Shown here in pieces: positions 50,063 to 64,000 of a stretch of DNA of 64,000 nt. Source of the stretch: Callaeas wilsoni. Taxonomy: Eukaryota; Chordata; Aves; Passeriformes; Callaeidae. Below the pieces are notes generated by a model that saw nothing but the letters and a program-made list of their open reading frames with translations, was not told the origin of the DNA and searched no databases. Every line of letters begins with the position of its first letter. The stretch's first letter is position 1. Position numbers and translations under genes: made by a program. The DNA is taken from contig VWPU01004166.1 of NCBI GenBank assembly GCA_013398955.1, positions 124,001-188,000 on the forward strand, in the 5' to 3' direction.

Positions 50063-53000
50063 ATACACTCTGGAAAGCTCACATTTTGCTGAGAAATTGG
50101 GAGGTTTCTGCTAAAAGGAATTAATTTAAAGGTCTTACTAAAAACTGCATTATCCCTCCTCTAAGCTTTCTTTATCCTGCATGCACTTCAATAGCAATCA
50201 TGATTCTGTTTCCTTCACTTTTCCTCCTGCCTGTTTCAGCTGCCTAAGAAGGTGACAACCTCTTATCTTGATGTTGTAACTATCATTTTCCAATGCTGGG
50301 AACAAGGCTGGGAAATATGAGTAGCTGCAAAGGGTCACAACACCTGTACAATGTATAGTGATGACATGATCTAATCTAAGCCCAGTGAACAACTATTTTT
50401 ATAGAGTTCGACATTTTCTAAATCCTCTGTGTTTTCAACGGGTAGAACATGGAACATGTCTTGCTTGTACACTCAGAAATGTCCTTGTACAACAAATTTA
50501 GCCATAAAGTTTATGTAAGTCCAGTCAAGTTAGCACCTCATCTTTGGGTTGGAATGCAGGGAATGTGAGAATGGTTGGGGCAGCCTATATTCGGAATTTT
50601 ATCTGCAGTCTACTTGGTTAGCACCTTCAGAAAGCCTTTAATTGGGAGACACGAGAGCCAGAAGAATGGCAGTAGTCTTCTGAGTGCCTAATTAAACCAA
50701 TATTGTTTACTTTCTCAGTGTCTTAGAGGTCTCATTATATTAGTGAGGTGAGAAATAAAACCAAGAGAGAGCAGAAATGAAAGTATTAAAATAGTCAGAG
50801 CTCTGTGACTAACTTCAGTAAGGAGCTGAAATCCTTCTGTGAAAATAAAGCCATCTGTGTGAGACTGTCATTACAAATACTGAATCTGAAATTAACCTGA
50901 AAATCCTAGGTTATCTGAATTACTGATAATAATAATATCTGATTACTACTGAATCAATATATTTCTGACATTAAAGCTAAAATAATCTATTTTTTTTTAA
51001 TAAAATTATGACTCTTACAAATCTTCATGGAAGAAATAAAGGAGATTTGACAGCAGACCAATACCCAAAGAGCTAAATTCTTTGCACTGTAGTCAAGGTC
51101 CCTAGATCTAGACAAGCTTCATCAGAAATCTCAGCTATTCTGGCTATCAGCTGCTCCTAGAAAGAGTCTCAGTAACCTTCTCGGTCTTGTGGGAATATCT
51201 GTGGTATATCAGCCCACCAGAGGAAAACTTAACTCTCTGTTTCATTCATCTAGGAGCATTCCAATAGCAACCAATGAAAGAAATCTAGACAACTCAGTCT
51301 GGAATCTTAAACAAAGATGTGCAAGTCCCAAGGAGACAGAAACCCACTTCTGCAATGCTGCAACAGATATATAGAAGATTATGAGAAAATGGCAGATTAA
51401 CAGCTTGATAATAATATAAAACTATAGTACTCAAAGGAGTTGCGGAAGATTATGTCAGACACGTGGTATCACAGGAAGAAGATAATCAAATAATTGGAAT
51501 TTGTGGCATGACCAAACAGAGGGAGATGAAACCATCTGTGAATGATGGATGGAAAACTGAAGGTAAAGAGGAAAGGTAAATCAAATCCTGACCTAAAGTA
51601 TTTCACAGTTAGCTATTAAAATATATCTTTGGTATATTTGAGATATATTATAGCCACATCAGTAAAGAATGTGCCTTTTTTTCTTTTTCTGGATGACTAT
51701 TCCTCTAGTATCTTCTATAATAAGTTTTTATCTCATTAGACACCGAACCACAATGATTTTTGTTCAATAAAGGCATGTCTAACTATTAATTAATGGAAGT
51801 GGTTGAAATGTTCATATTTTAACTTCTGACTTTGAATCTGATACAGCTCCAGAAAAGATGGTTCCCCTAACTCCGATTTACTTTTAATTGTTTAAACATA
51901 AAGTTTATTTTTCAGGTAGCAAGATAATATAAGAGAAAGAGAGGCATTCATTTCAGAATTCTGAGTATCTCAAGATTCTAGGGTCTCTGACAAATCTAAA
52001 GTTTTTCACAACAAAATATTCTCAAAGTAGACTCCAATCTGCTTAGCACTTTTAAGGCAGTTGGATTTACATTCAAAACAGTATTTTTTTTTAAACCAAC
52101 TGACTACTTTGGAAATTTTGTACTGTCTGGTAAAACTGATGGACAATACCTTTCTTAATCATGCCATAGAACCTTCAGATGTATAGGGGGACATTTGTTA
52201 GTGCTAAACAAAAATTTAGATCTCAAGGAAAACAGTTGTTAAAAGTTTACATTAGTGATCAAACACTCCAATTCCAGTTTTCTGCTTATCCATTAATCCA
52301 TCCATTGTTAATCTGATCACGCATTTTTTTTCCTCAGATTTATATAGCAGTCAAACATTTCCCAACGAGTTTATTGAAATTATTATAGAACCCTATCTAG
52401 GTCCGCCTACACTTGGAAAGTGCTGAATGATTCTGTAAGCATGAAATTATCACCCAAATAGTACTTGTTGTTACTTGAAACAGATAAACAACTATTCCGT
52501 TATTGCCTTCCCTGATTATAACAGGGTGTTGTGAACCTATCTAGCTTATGCTAAGATTTATTTTTATGTGCAGTACCTTGTATGAGTGAAGAAGTCTTTT
52601 TTAGCCCAGTATCTTGTATGATAACAGACTGGACCAGATTCTTTTATTCTTTGCAAAGATCAGTTTCACCTAACCAGGAAAATACAACCAGCTTTTTGCT
52701 GGCAGTGGATAGCATCATGTTTCCAATCTTTACAAATAAAGGCTTTAGGAAAGAATTTGATTCTACTGCTTCTAGAAATACAGTTTTGTAATCTGAACTC
52801 CAGACTCAGATCTTAAAGCCAGATGCCCTAAGCCTTAGTACTTCTGTCTGAAAATGAATAAGACAATGAAAACTTAAAAAGTTGTTTGATTTCTTGCAAG
52901 TAGAAGATGCCATCTGAAACGGAGGTGCTACTTCCTTGACTTTGAGTAAAACAAACAATTTGAAACACAATTTGGGACATCAAATTAAATTTGAAATGAG

Positions 53001-55522
53001 AGACTGATGAAAAAACATATCACATTCATTGCAACCTGTCCTCTGTATTGATTAATTGGTCATCTTTATTGTTCCTTGGTGTTCATCAACTAGAGTCACT
53101 AATCATATTCTGAATACTAACGTAAACAATATTATATGTATATATTGCAACACTCCAAACACACCATATAATGGTTTTTAATTCCAAGACTGATTAATTT
53201 ATGTCTGTGATAAGATTGGTTTAATCTCCACTGTGTAACCACACATTAATTTCTTAGCTCAGGTGTCTTGCCTTTGAAATTATTAATTACATTTTAAAAT
53301 AATTAAACTTATTTAAACCATAGCACTGACTGTACACCATCCCATGCTTCCTATCAGATAGAATTAGTCCCTGGCATTGGGGTCAATATTTAAAGGATAG
53401 AATGTGTATTTTAGATTGAAAATAGTTCAGAGTCATCAGCCTATACAACTATCACACTTTCACGATATGCTTTTAATTCATATATTATACCCAGCAATTG
53501 CTTGTCAAAAGCTGAGTACGAGTACAAACTGAATTTTCTGAGACAATGTCCCTTTCCTCTGAGGACCTGCCTAGTTTCTCCAGTTATTTTGATGTTTTGT
53601 CAAAACATGAACATTCAAAATTTTGAGATGACTGTTATAAAATAGTTACATCATTTTTTAGAAATAATTTGATGCCAAATTATATTGCAAAGATATCAGA
53701 CATCAGCAGATATTTTGGGATATCCAGAAAGTTTAGTGTTTTCTGGAGCATACTTGGTTTCAAAAGAGGTATACTATACTGCTTTCAACATGTCCTTTCA
53801 GTGTTAAACCTAAACTATCAAGTCTTGGCACACAATATCATTCTGTTTGAGTCAAAGATGAAAATTTTCACAACAGTTCTCTGACCCAAGATGGCTCATA
53901 AATCTTCATTTCATGGCAGAAAAAATTCCATGTCTTTGTGCTATTCAGACAGAAATCAAATGATTTCTATATGAGACGATGCACAACTTCATGAAGTGTT
54001 ACAGAATCATGGAGTTTCTAAGACTCTTTAAAACAACATATGAGCACTGATGAAAAAAATCACCATAAGGAATATTTCCTACTATGATGTCTGATGAACT
54101 TTCTTCACATCTATATTTTTCCTTAAGAGAACATTGTCTCCATCATTATTTTAGCGACTCAGCCTTTTCTGCACGTACCTGTGCACACCACACCGTTCTA
54201 GCACTACAGCTCCAGAGGAGCAATGTTTACGCCCTCTCCTGCAGAATTTACACAGGTCTGAGCATCTCTGCCCAAAGATCCCTTTTCTGGGTCAACACCT
54301 TAGGGAGGTATAAAGGCTGAGATGAAAGAGAGATTAATGAGGGATCAGTACTCCACAGGAATTGAAGGAAGACAGAGTTAATTGGGATATAAATTAGCCG
54401 TCCTTGCATCTTTTAGCCTGGAAAAGGTTAAGAGGAGCAGCAGATCAGGAAAGCAGGTGACTACAAAACTATACTAATAAAAAGGCACAAGTGTTTAGGT
54501 GATCAAATGATCCAGGAGAGTGCTCAGTAGGTTCAGACAGTGCAGGTTTAATTAAAGGCAACTGTGATCACAGGCAAGAGGAGAAACCTGTGCGTTCCTA
54601 ATAACTGACCTTCAATTGATGTGCACAGAACTTGGTGTTTTATAAAAAAATAACCACATATTTTGGATATGGCTGTGCAGATAGTGCTTTTTTCAGTGCC
54701 ACGAACTCTGCAATGAAAGTCTCCTAAGCATCCCATAGGGAGTGAATGGATGCCTGTGGAAAATAAAACTGAGATTTAACTCAAAGACATTATTTATGCT
54801 TATGGTGTTGGCCCTAAATCTAGGAGAAGATAATTGAAAACAAAACACCTGGAAAACTCCTCAAGGTTTTCAATAAACAGACAAATATAGGTCTTGTGCT
54901 CTTGTGTGTTGCATATCTCACACCTTGGATTTGAGCAATTCCTGCCAGGTCTCCTGGGGTCACAATGCTGAAGGACAGAGAATGTCTAGAGCAAATATAG
55001 GACTTTTTCTGACTTATCTTGTTCCATTTTATATTAACTGATATAGGAACTACATTTTAGAGACCAATTGAATAGAGACTCCTGTCAACATTGAATATAC
55101 CTACTTTAAACAACATCTCAAAAGACTCATGGAAATTTTATTGTAGAAACATGCAGAGAGTCTGAATGTTAAAGCATCCAAATGGCCAAGAGGAGCAGGT
55201 GAAGCAGTTCACTTAAGAATATAACTTGAGAAGAAGGATTAAGGAACACCACATGCTCTCCTATAGGTGATGCTGCAATTAACTGGCCAGTGTCTAGGAC
55301 TAGCATTTTATTAATAGGATTGGCAAACTGTTACCTCAGGTTTCAGCAGCATTCTAATTGCCATTATAAAGATAGGGACTTCTGCATTACAAAACCCCTC
55401 AAAACAAACATCCAGGAAATCAACATTCTGAACAGGTAGAAGAAGCTTGTCCAATTTTGACAGCATATTTGAATTTTGCATCAGTGCACTGAGAAACATG
55501 TTTAGAAAGGATTATTCAAATA

Positions 55523-55544
55523 AGGAAGGAAGGAAAGAAAGAAA
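55523..55544. repeat. (GGAA)n/(GAAA)n short purine repeat
   Basis: Three GGAA units pass into GAAA units. It is a short simple repeat; GGAA runs can bind ETS factors, but this one is very short. Confidence 0.8.
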
Positions 55545-58500
55545 TACGTTGAGGGGTTTACATTATTTTCTTTGCTTTGCTTTTAGTAAAAATGTTAACC
55601 TTTATCAAGCTACATTTTTTTGTCACATAATGGGGACATTATGCTATTATAAGGATCAGGTAATAGAAGTTTTGCTTGTTTAGCTAAATTCTCTACTGAA
55701 ATATTTATAGAAAAATAAAACCACTAAATCGAATCGGTTAAACTAGAGTTTACCAAGGGAAGAATATGTCATTGATTTCTGGGATGGCAGAAGGGTGCAG
55801 TGTCAACAGATTACAGGTAAATGGACTTGAAAGTAAATCAAGGCTTATGGAGCAGTGTGCATCAGCAGTGCTGCACTGCATCAGAGGGAATGTTTGAGAG
55901 CCTTAAACTCTCCAAATCACAAATGAAGAAAAGTGAGGCATTTCAACTGGGAGTCAAGTTCTAATTTGTATCATTACAACTCATGAGATCTCTCTAAAAA
56001 TGAAGATATCTTGTACTGTGAAAGCATGAAAATTGTATACAGCATAATTTCTTTGCAATATTACAAGAAGCCTCATAGTTTTATAGATTAAGACAAATTG
56101 TGTTGTTGTGTATACATTTCTGCTCCAGTAGGCACTATATTTCATAGGATTTTTTTTTACAGGATCGTAAATACTAACTATTAAAGCTGCAAGTTTTATT
56201 AATTTAATCTAATAGGGAAGAAAGAAAAACCAGAAGGAACAGTAACTGCTTACACATTAATTAATGCACAATGGCATTCTAATAGCCCTGAACAATGATT
56301 AGAGTAATGGCAGCTAAAACTAAGTTGACTCTGGGAAGTTACTCAGAAACTAAATGACAGGTGAGAGAGTTTTGGTTCAGACACTGAAATATACAGAATA
56401 ATATTTAAATAAACAAAAAAAGTTTCTTTTTTGTTTGCCTTTCTTATATCAGTTTCCTACCTTACAGTCAAAAATTTAAACCCTCACCGTGTTAACTTGT
56501 TGGGTTTTTTTAATTTTGACTTGTCTAATTTGTGATGACCTTAATCAGATCTGACAACAAAGCATATTCCTTTCAGAAAGCAACAACTATCAGGAAGGTG
56601 TTAACAGAACAGCTTTTCAGATTACTTGTAAATTAAAACCCAAACAAGCCTGGGAAACACTAAGATTGGAATGTTCTTTCCAGCAATCTACAAAGTCTCA
56701 TTTAGAGCATGGTTATCATATATGGGGTAAAAGGGAAGTCAGTCTTTGCATGTCCTGCCCTGTGATCCTCCACTAGATTTACTTGCACAGTACAATCATT
56801 TTAAGGAGGAGTGAGATGCCTGATTTTTGAACCTACTTTTTACTGAAGATTTGCAAGCCAAGACCAAACTCCTGGTTCTACGTTCTTATTAAAATTGAAA
56901 ATTAAATCAGGAAAAAGAAGAGGAGAAGAAAATAAAATACAAAAAGTAAAGGTAATTAATAAAATGAAGATTAAAGGAAAACACTTTTTCTGTGATTTGA
57001 AATGTTAACATATTCTTTTAAGCTGCTTGTTACCTAATATTAAGTTCAGAGAGGCCCTTTGGCTTTGCCCTTCCATATACAGTATTTCTAAACTGAATTT
57101 ATATGTAACTTGTGTCAGGATATACTTGTGCTTCAGATAGTGTTATTATATTAACTGATTCCAATTGCTAACATTTCTTGGTATTAAAATTTCCAAAATA
57201 ATGTGATTTCATGTGCTAACAGTAGCAGTGTTACATGAAAGAATGGTCAACACTACTAGTATATCTTGAAAATCCCCAGGTTACAGAATGGGTGGTCCAA
57301 AATTCAACTTCTCAGAAATTTTCAGCATATCATGGGCAGATCCAGGATCCAAAACCCCAAGTCCCAGTCCACTGATAAAGACCATTTGGATTTTGCAGTA
57401 AATTGATTCAAGTTAGAAGGGAAAAAGGAACTTGAGACTCACAGCTTATGCCTCCATATCACATTTCAGTGTTCCAGTCATTGATCTAGCAAGACAAATT
57501 CTTTTAATCCCACAACAGTGCAAGGTTCATTTTTCTTATGACAAAAAAATAGGATAGAAAGAAGATAATTATCAATTCCAGTTCAACACTGGTCACCTTT
57601 ACTTCAGTTCAAAACTTTCCATACCTTTTCAGAGTGGAAAGGAGAGATATCCTGTGAACCATTCATTCAGAAATTTCCTTGACTTCTTCCTCTGCTGATT
57701 AATATTTCTTTAGAATTATTCTTTTGACTGTATAAAATATACCTGTGGCTTTTTGCATCTTTTCTTTTTTGCAACAAGCCAGTCCCTCCTGATTCCGTTT
57801 GTTGATCGGAATACAGTTGGCTTTGATACTCGTAAAATGTTTCATTGCTGTCAGGAAGAACACAGCTAAAGTACAGGTTGTACAATAAACTGAGAAAATA
57901 GACTAATAAGTATCAAAAGGAAAAACCTTAAAACCAGCTCTGCAAGTGCACACAGCAGCATGAAACTGCAAATGAACCCAAATTCTTTGGATATAACTCA
58001 ACATTTCCTTTCATTGTTTTTAGAGTACTAAATCATGGTCTGTATTAGAAGACACACATCCTACATATCCTTAGAAATTTCTAGCTCTTTTCTTTCCTTA
58101 TCTCTCATTTCCCTAAGAACATATTTGATATATTGGTCACATCATTTTCTTACAGTTATTGCTTGCATGCAAACTGCCAGGTTGTGCAAAAAAAATCAAT
58201 CTGAAATCAATGAATGCAAAACATAATCTGAAATGGCAACAAAAGTATTTCCAGAAATTTATCAGTCACATTCTTGGTAAGGAAATAGCCACTATTAATA
58301 AACTCATCTCTTAAAATATTTTTCATGCTTATAAATGAAAACAGGCTATAAGCATCCTATCAACAAGAACTATTTTTATCATGGAGAATATTCTTGAAAA
58401 CTTTCTGCTGCATTTATCTTTCCTTTGCCCTTTCCTTTTTGCAGTGGAAACTGCCTCACTGCCAACTTTGGTGTCTGGTTACTCTGAGTACCTTTGAGGA

Positions 58501-61039
58501 GACTCAGATGGAAATCTTGTGCTTATCTCTAGAAAAAACGCATTATACTGAGTACTGTATTTCTCAAACTCTTCCCGTTCCATCTCTCTTTTTTTGACAC
58601 TGATAATAACAGAAAGGAAGTTTCTCAAGCCTGGATCTCCTCCAGGAGGCTCAGAACGAACTGGTGAAGTTTGTCTTACTGTGACATATTTTAATAGCAT
58701 CGCATAAAAGGCTGCTCTGTAATTAACAAAAGTGGAATAAAAGAAGCTATTGCTTAGCGATTGAAGAAGGATATTATTAATAGGATTAAATGGAAATATT
58801 TAAGGAGAAACAGAAATTAATTCACATTAGTCCATATTTGTCTCTACTTGTCTCCTTCTGTACATATCTGTTGCTAATCAAGCATTGCTTCTGTTCAATA
58901 GCCCTTGTTCTTTTTCAGAAGACAGTGGCAAACAGAAAAAGAAATGTTTCTACGTCTTCCACAGCAACATTCTTCATGTATGGGATAAAGATTTACAGGC
59001 ACAGGAAGCAGGCTGGGAAAGAGATATGACTATGCAACAATTGCCCCATGGAACACACTCGTATTGTGCCTAGATACAGTTTTCTTATTTGTTTCAACCC
59101 TATGTAAAAACAAAACAACAAAACCACGATACCTGTGTTCCATTATGTTTACTTGTCTTTATTTAAAGTCATTACTAAGTTTTTCACATTGAATAATTGA
59201 GTCTAGAATGGAGTATATTGGTATTCTACATCAATTACCTTTCACAATGTAATTCAAGACCATGACCAGCACCACAGTGAACTGTTGCAGCCAATTTAAA
59301 AGGAAAAAAAAAAGGAAAATTAGAAATAGGTATATGTAAAACATCAATTATAATTCTAACAAATACTTATTGTGGATAGTCCTACTGGGAATAGATTTTA
59401 TTGTCTATGCTTGGTTGTTAATAAAAGCAAGAATTATGCAAGGAGAAAGTTTTATTCTGTATTTTCATACTGACGAAATCTTACTTCCAATGATGTTGAG
59501 CTTGGAACGTTTTGAGTGCTAGACTTCTGCTCATGGATTTGATGAGATTACCTATCTGAAATTTTGAAAGATAAAAATTGTCAGCTCAATGTTTTATTGG
59601 AAATGATCCTTGCAGTAAGTAGATTAAGAAACCCACTGATTTCTCCATCTTCTGTCATCTTTTACAGTGCACAAATTTCTCAGTCTTTTTTCAAGGTTTA
59701 GCAGAAATTGTGACATAGTGTTAAGCTATGAGCTTTATGGTCTGAAGTGTCCAAAGGTCATCTCTTTTTATAAGCCTTCTTAGTGGATTCTCCAGGGCAT
59801 GGCATCCTTGAGCTTTCAGAAATAACCCGTTTTACTTTTTATTTTGGGAGAAATATACTTTACAAGTTTCAGGCTAGTCTTAAAATTTTCCCTTTATGTT
59901 CCAAACCCTTTTAAATTGTGATATTCTAACAGACCTAAAGATGATATTTTGTTAATTTTTTACAAAGAAATATATAAAGAATACAATTCTAGTTAATACA
60001 GGTTTGATCTTCATATGGACGAAGTTAGGCTAGCAAGAAATTAAGTATAAAAAAAAAATTTGTACAATAATTAGATATCAGAAACAAGAAGTGAACTAAG
60101 ACTTCCCAGCAGTGAAGTGTGGCAAATGGACTTGTGTACTATAACAAACAGGCATAAAAGGTAAACTAATGAATTTTTAAAAATGGAAATAATATTTCCA
60201 TTAAACTTGTGTTCACACTTCTCTTTTCAGAAGCCGGAAGACCTTGACAGAATGTCTATAGTGGGTTCTGGGTACATATTAAGATATGTTTTGAGCTCTA
60301 CATGTGATTTAAGTGTGTAAATTTTTTTAAATTGTGTTACTAAGGCAATTAAGTCAATACACTTGATTGAAGGTAGTGGAGGTCTCACTGCACTGTAGAC
60401 AAGAGCAGGTTCAATTCAGATGTTTAGCGCCTTATGAAACATGTAAGCACATTGTGTTTCCATCTACTGTTCTGGAAAGATTCTGGCTACTTGTGGGTCT
60501 CATGTCACATCTCTCAGCTTTGTGCAAAATTTCCAGATAGAGAAGGGTATGAAAAATGGCACTGGACACTTAAATTTAGGAAACTGATTCAGACTCTAGC
60601 AGACCATTTCAGCTAATTGCTTTCTAGATCCTGCTGATTGCTAGATCTCCACTGCCTCTACTGTCCATCTTTCTTTAAAATTCCTCCTCCAAAGCTGGAG
60701 TCCATTTGCAGAGCTACATTCATCTGCCCACATACAGGCATCCACATAATTTGAGACAGACAGAAGCATCCACGAGCTGCTAACAGATGTAATATGGGGC
60801 TTGTTGAACAGTTGAGTTATTGTTAAGGAGCAACAGGACACCAGGGACAACACTAGATCATCACTATACAAGGCCAGCTGAACTGAGCTAATCTGTAAAT
60901 TAGGAAAGTTTTATGTCCCAGGAGATTTGATCATCTGACACGTATTTAAAGAGAGGCTGAACTTCTCTTCAAAGAAATGTGTTTTAATGACCAACTGAAC
61001 TGCATGTATGCATTTCTTGAGTCTCATTCCCAGTGCATT

Positions 61040-61105
61040 ATTTTCTCTTTGCTTTTTGTTTTGTTTTCTTTTCTTTTCTTTTTTATTTCTTTTTTTTTTT
61101 TTTCC
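61040..61105. repeat. T-rich polypyrimidine tract, about 66 nt
   Basis: The tract is made of T with C interruptions (TTTTC units) and a few G or A. It ends in about 14 T followed by CCC. It resembles the tail of an antisense retroposed copy or a slippage-prone tract; no element body was recognised next to it. Confidence 0.85.
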
Positions 61106-64000
61106 CAAAGAAAGGGTTGTAAGAGCTTTGTCTCCCTGGGACAAGGCCTATTCTGAGTAAGCACTGTAGGAGATAAGGCTGATTCTTAAGGTTAACTCCC
61201 AGAAGAGGGAGAGTGCTGATTGAGGTTAGGCAGGTAGCAGGGCAGACTGTTGTAGCATTTCCAAGCAACCAGTAAAGCAGCCTGCTGTTTTGAGCAGGTC
61301 CATTTGGCTCAAAATATTGTGGGAATTAATAAGATTTAAGAACAACCCAGGAGACAGAGGCCTGAATTGATTTTTGAATGCTACCTTGGCAGTCCCTTTC
61401 CAAGGAAGTTGGTTTAGTACCAGACCTTATCCCCAAGACATGACAAAACTCTTTTTATACACTTAGGTCTGCAAAGCCATTCAAAAATAGCTGTTCCATA
61501 AGGATAAACAGGTTTCCAGTTCTCTGACATTTAGCACACACAAAAAAAATCAGACCCTGGTTTGTATGAGAGAAAAGTACATTTTACTTTTTTTGGTATT
61601 GCCTACAAGAGAATAAATAGGTGCACAAATGCTAAAAAGGTGTAGACAGCAAACAAAGAAGACACGTGGGTAGAATAACAAATTTACTGCTTAATATATT
61701 CATGAGATCAAGAGCACTCTGTGGAGGGCATCTCAAATGGTTAGTTAACACACATAAACAATAATAATATATATAATCTAGAAAATTAGCTAACTCTTGG
61801 GACACAGTATGTGTACACAAGTTCTTTCTCTCTCTCTCTCTGTCAAAAACTAAAGGCAATAAAGAGGAAAGAAAGAAACAAGTCTAAACTTCATATTGGT
61901 TTAGGAACTTCATGTAGAAGACAAAAATAATTTTTTCAGTCCTAAAAGGAAAAAGTAGAGTCACTGGACATTGTGGCAGCTCTGCTATCTAAGAATTTAA
62001 AGTAATCCAGTTCTTGCACTATCATGACTGTGCCTATATTTTGGAAGTGGGAAAGCCCAATCAATCCAGACAGTCAGTATTATTTGTGGAAATAAAAGCC
62101 TCCAAGCCTGACCCTTTGGGCAGTAACATCCCTGTCTGCTTCTGAAAGGCAACTTTCTGCTGGCTCCTGAGTGTGTCCTCAGACCCTTGAGCATGCTTTT
62201 TGGTACCAGTCAAGTAGAAACAGAGGAACCTCCTGCTGTGTGCATGCTTTGATTCATGGCCATGCAATTCCAGACTTGTCTCTATATTCTCACTGCACTG
62301 CTGCTGATGACTGCAGATACAGTACACAGAAACTAATGACTTTTTCACTCTCACTGTTAAAAGACTGACATCACAGCTTCTTAGGCCCCTAGATAAAGGA
62401 TAGCATGTTTTGTGTCTTGAGTGGTTTTACATCAGCAATTTATATCGGGTCATCTATCTCTGTGGGCTTCCTTTAGAACTAGTGAGTAGGAATTACCTGG
62501 TTAATGCACCTGCGGTGGCTGCTGCTGCTTTCCCCACTTGATATACAAATAATAATTTATTATAGCTATTGAACAACCAACTCTGCCCTATCCATGATTA
62601 CTGGAAGTAAAATTATTTGATCAATTTTTGGTGGGTTTGAATCAGAAACCTTAGCAACGTATGCTCCCATAGTTTTATATACAAGGGCACAAAAAATCCA
62701 TGAACTTTTTTTATCGTTCGTTCATGTTAGTTATAAGTGGGACTGAAAGAAGTAAATACTACATACCACTTGAAAAGTCCTAACCTCTGGACCATTTTCT
62801 GCCTCATAAATGGGAAATTCAGAGAACTTATTAAGAGACTTTGCTACTTGTTATCTCTCATAATGTTGATCAAAATGAACTCTCCACCAACACATTAATC
62901 AAGTCCTATGAGGAACACAAGCTTTGAAAAACTAAACGGAATTTGTTTTCTCATTTATTTTGTGAGAGATTCCTGACAAAAATCAATTTGTGCATAGAAG
63001 TCAAGTAGCTAGTCCCTACAAATCTTCCCAATTATGTCAAAGAAGTTAGTGCAACTATTAATGAAAATTCCGTATGAAAGAAAATCTGAGATTGAACTCT
63101 CCCTGAACAGCATTTTTTCTCAGCTGCTAAGATTTTAAAAAATAATTTCAAATTTTATATTTTAGATTTTGAGAAATATCTGTCCCCTTTACTTTCAAAT
63201 TTTCTCATTTAGAAGAATCTGATCTTTGATCACTTGATCAATCCCTTGATTAAAGCAGGAGGAGGAATAGAGCTGGAAAAAATTTCCCCATCCACTTGGA
63301 GTGTTTGAGACATTGGTCACACTGCTTTGCTCCTGTACTCTCTTCTCTATTCTGCAGGCTTCCTAGTTGACCTAAAACTGCTAGTCCTGAGCATCAAGAG
63401 CAAATAACATGATTATTATGTTTTAGCTTTCACCTGCATGCACATCCTGGTAATCACTTGTGACAGAAATCTCTCACTGTGTCTGTCCTTGCTGCATTTC
63501 TCCTTGGGACTCAGGTATGGCTTGGAGCCCAGAGCAGAGTTATCTCAAAGCAGACTTCCATGAACATCTGAATTCTCCAGTATTTTTCATTAAATGATGA
63601 GTCACTAAAACTCTCAGGGTTCCTTGGAGCGTTATTAAAAAAAGAGCTCAAAATGGTTCAGTGGCAGGTAGCATAAAAAATCAGATGTTGTTACATGTAA
63701 TGTAGTGTAAATAAATACCGTGAGGTAGGGTAAATACCTATTGACATTTTTGGCAGAGTGCTGAACATAGTACATAGTGAAACACCACAGTTTTAATTCA
63801 GATCTTGGCCATGAGGACGGTTTGATGGTTTAGTAAATTGCCAGGAACACACAGATCAAGGTTCATCTGGAAGGTCACTGACTGATCTGAATAAATTTGT
63901 CTCATGTGAAGAAAACTGAGGAATTAATGTCAAAAAGGGGTCCAAAACAGGCCAGCAGAACAAATTTTAGAAATTTCTCTTTTTCTCCACTAAGTTCAGA
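61106..64000. other. AT-rich noncoding stretch to the window end
   Basis: No gene is supported. It contains a short CT microsatellite (61822-61842) and overlapping minus frames of 65 and 97 codons (61997-62194, 62061-62354) without known motifs. No CR1 or LTR was recognised up to the end of the window. Confidence 0.5.
61822..61842. repeat. (TC)n dinucleotide repeat
   Basis: A short run of TC/CT units, about nine repeats with one extra T near the start, ends in TGTC. Confidence 0.9.

Larger units (their letters stand above)
49312..61039. other. Long AT-rich noncoding stretch
   Basis: No gene is supported in about 11.7 kb; frames are at most 79 codons. It holds a G/T-rich tract (49985-50062), a GGAA/GAAA tract (55523-55544), a homeodomain/SOX-motif cluster near 56256-56300, and a possible CR1 tail trace at about 54003 that is too degraded to call. 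The sequence between is low in CpG and unremarkable. Confidence 0.5.

Noticed and set aside
54003..54040. Possible minus-strand CR1 tail (CAGAATCATGGAG...)
   Set aside because: Only about ten bases resemble the CR1 tail; the following sequence does not continue into the 3' UTR consensus well enough.
1..64000. Prokaryotic or phage-type systems (operons, CRISPR, toxin-antitoxin, integrases)
   Set aside because: CR1 and an avian-type LTR, low coding density, low CpG and the absence of any long frame all point to vertebrate nuclear DNA; nothing resembles such systems.

Overview
The window looks like nuclear DNA from a bird: AT-rich, CpG-poor intergenic or deep intronic sequence with no protein-coding gene that I can support. 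The taxonomic call rests on seven stretches of CR1 non-LTR retrotransposon, several ending in the avian CR1 3' tail (variants of TTCTATGATTCT) and carrying decayed C-terminal ORF2 peptides, and on one LTR of a family common in bird genomes. There is no operon, ribosome binding site, CRISPR array, tRNA or rRNA, and no long open reading frame. The longest frame (181 codons, minus strand, 24587-25132) lies inside a dead CR1 copy.

Layout. 1-2697 is unique-looking AT-rich DNA. At 2698-2898 and 6950-7543 lie two plus-strand CR1 pieces that look like consecutive parts of one ORF2-to-3'-end sequence, so 2899-6949 may be a later 4-kb insertion. A CR1 3' tail sits at 11882-11960. A CpG-dense patch near 21.0 kb holds two tandem E2F-type motifs. 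A solo retroviral LTR with a TATA box occupies about 22255-22774. An antisense CR1 lies at 24547-25113. From 25 to 43 kb there is mostly unannotated DNA, with a 16-bp tandem repeat (25.7 kb), a weak candidate noncoding exon (26.8 kb), a GC-rich patch with a 16-bp palindrome (29.7 kb), a TATC microsatellite (33.1 kb) and a GC-rich patch with a 159-codon frame (33.7-34.3 kb). CR1 copies return at 43632-43850 (+), 47694-48302 (-) and 49210-49311 (+). The rest to 64000 is AT-rich sequence with simple repeats.

How it works together: no pathway is encoded here. The only likely activities are regulatory or transcriptional: the E2F-like CpG patch and the LTR promoter lie about 1.2 kb apart on the same stretch, and some homeodomain/SOX-motif clusters could be distal elements. 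I found no convincing undescribed system. The E2F-like patch and the possibly split CR1 are the two observations most worth testing. Repeat family names come from remembered consensus features, not from a database search.
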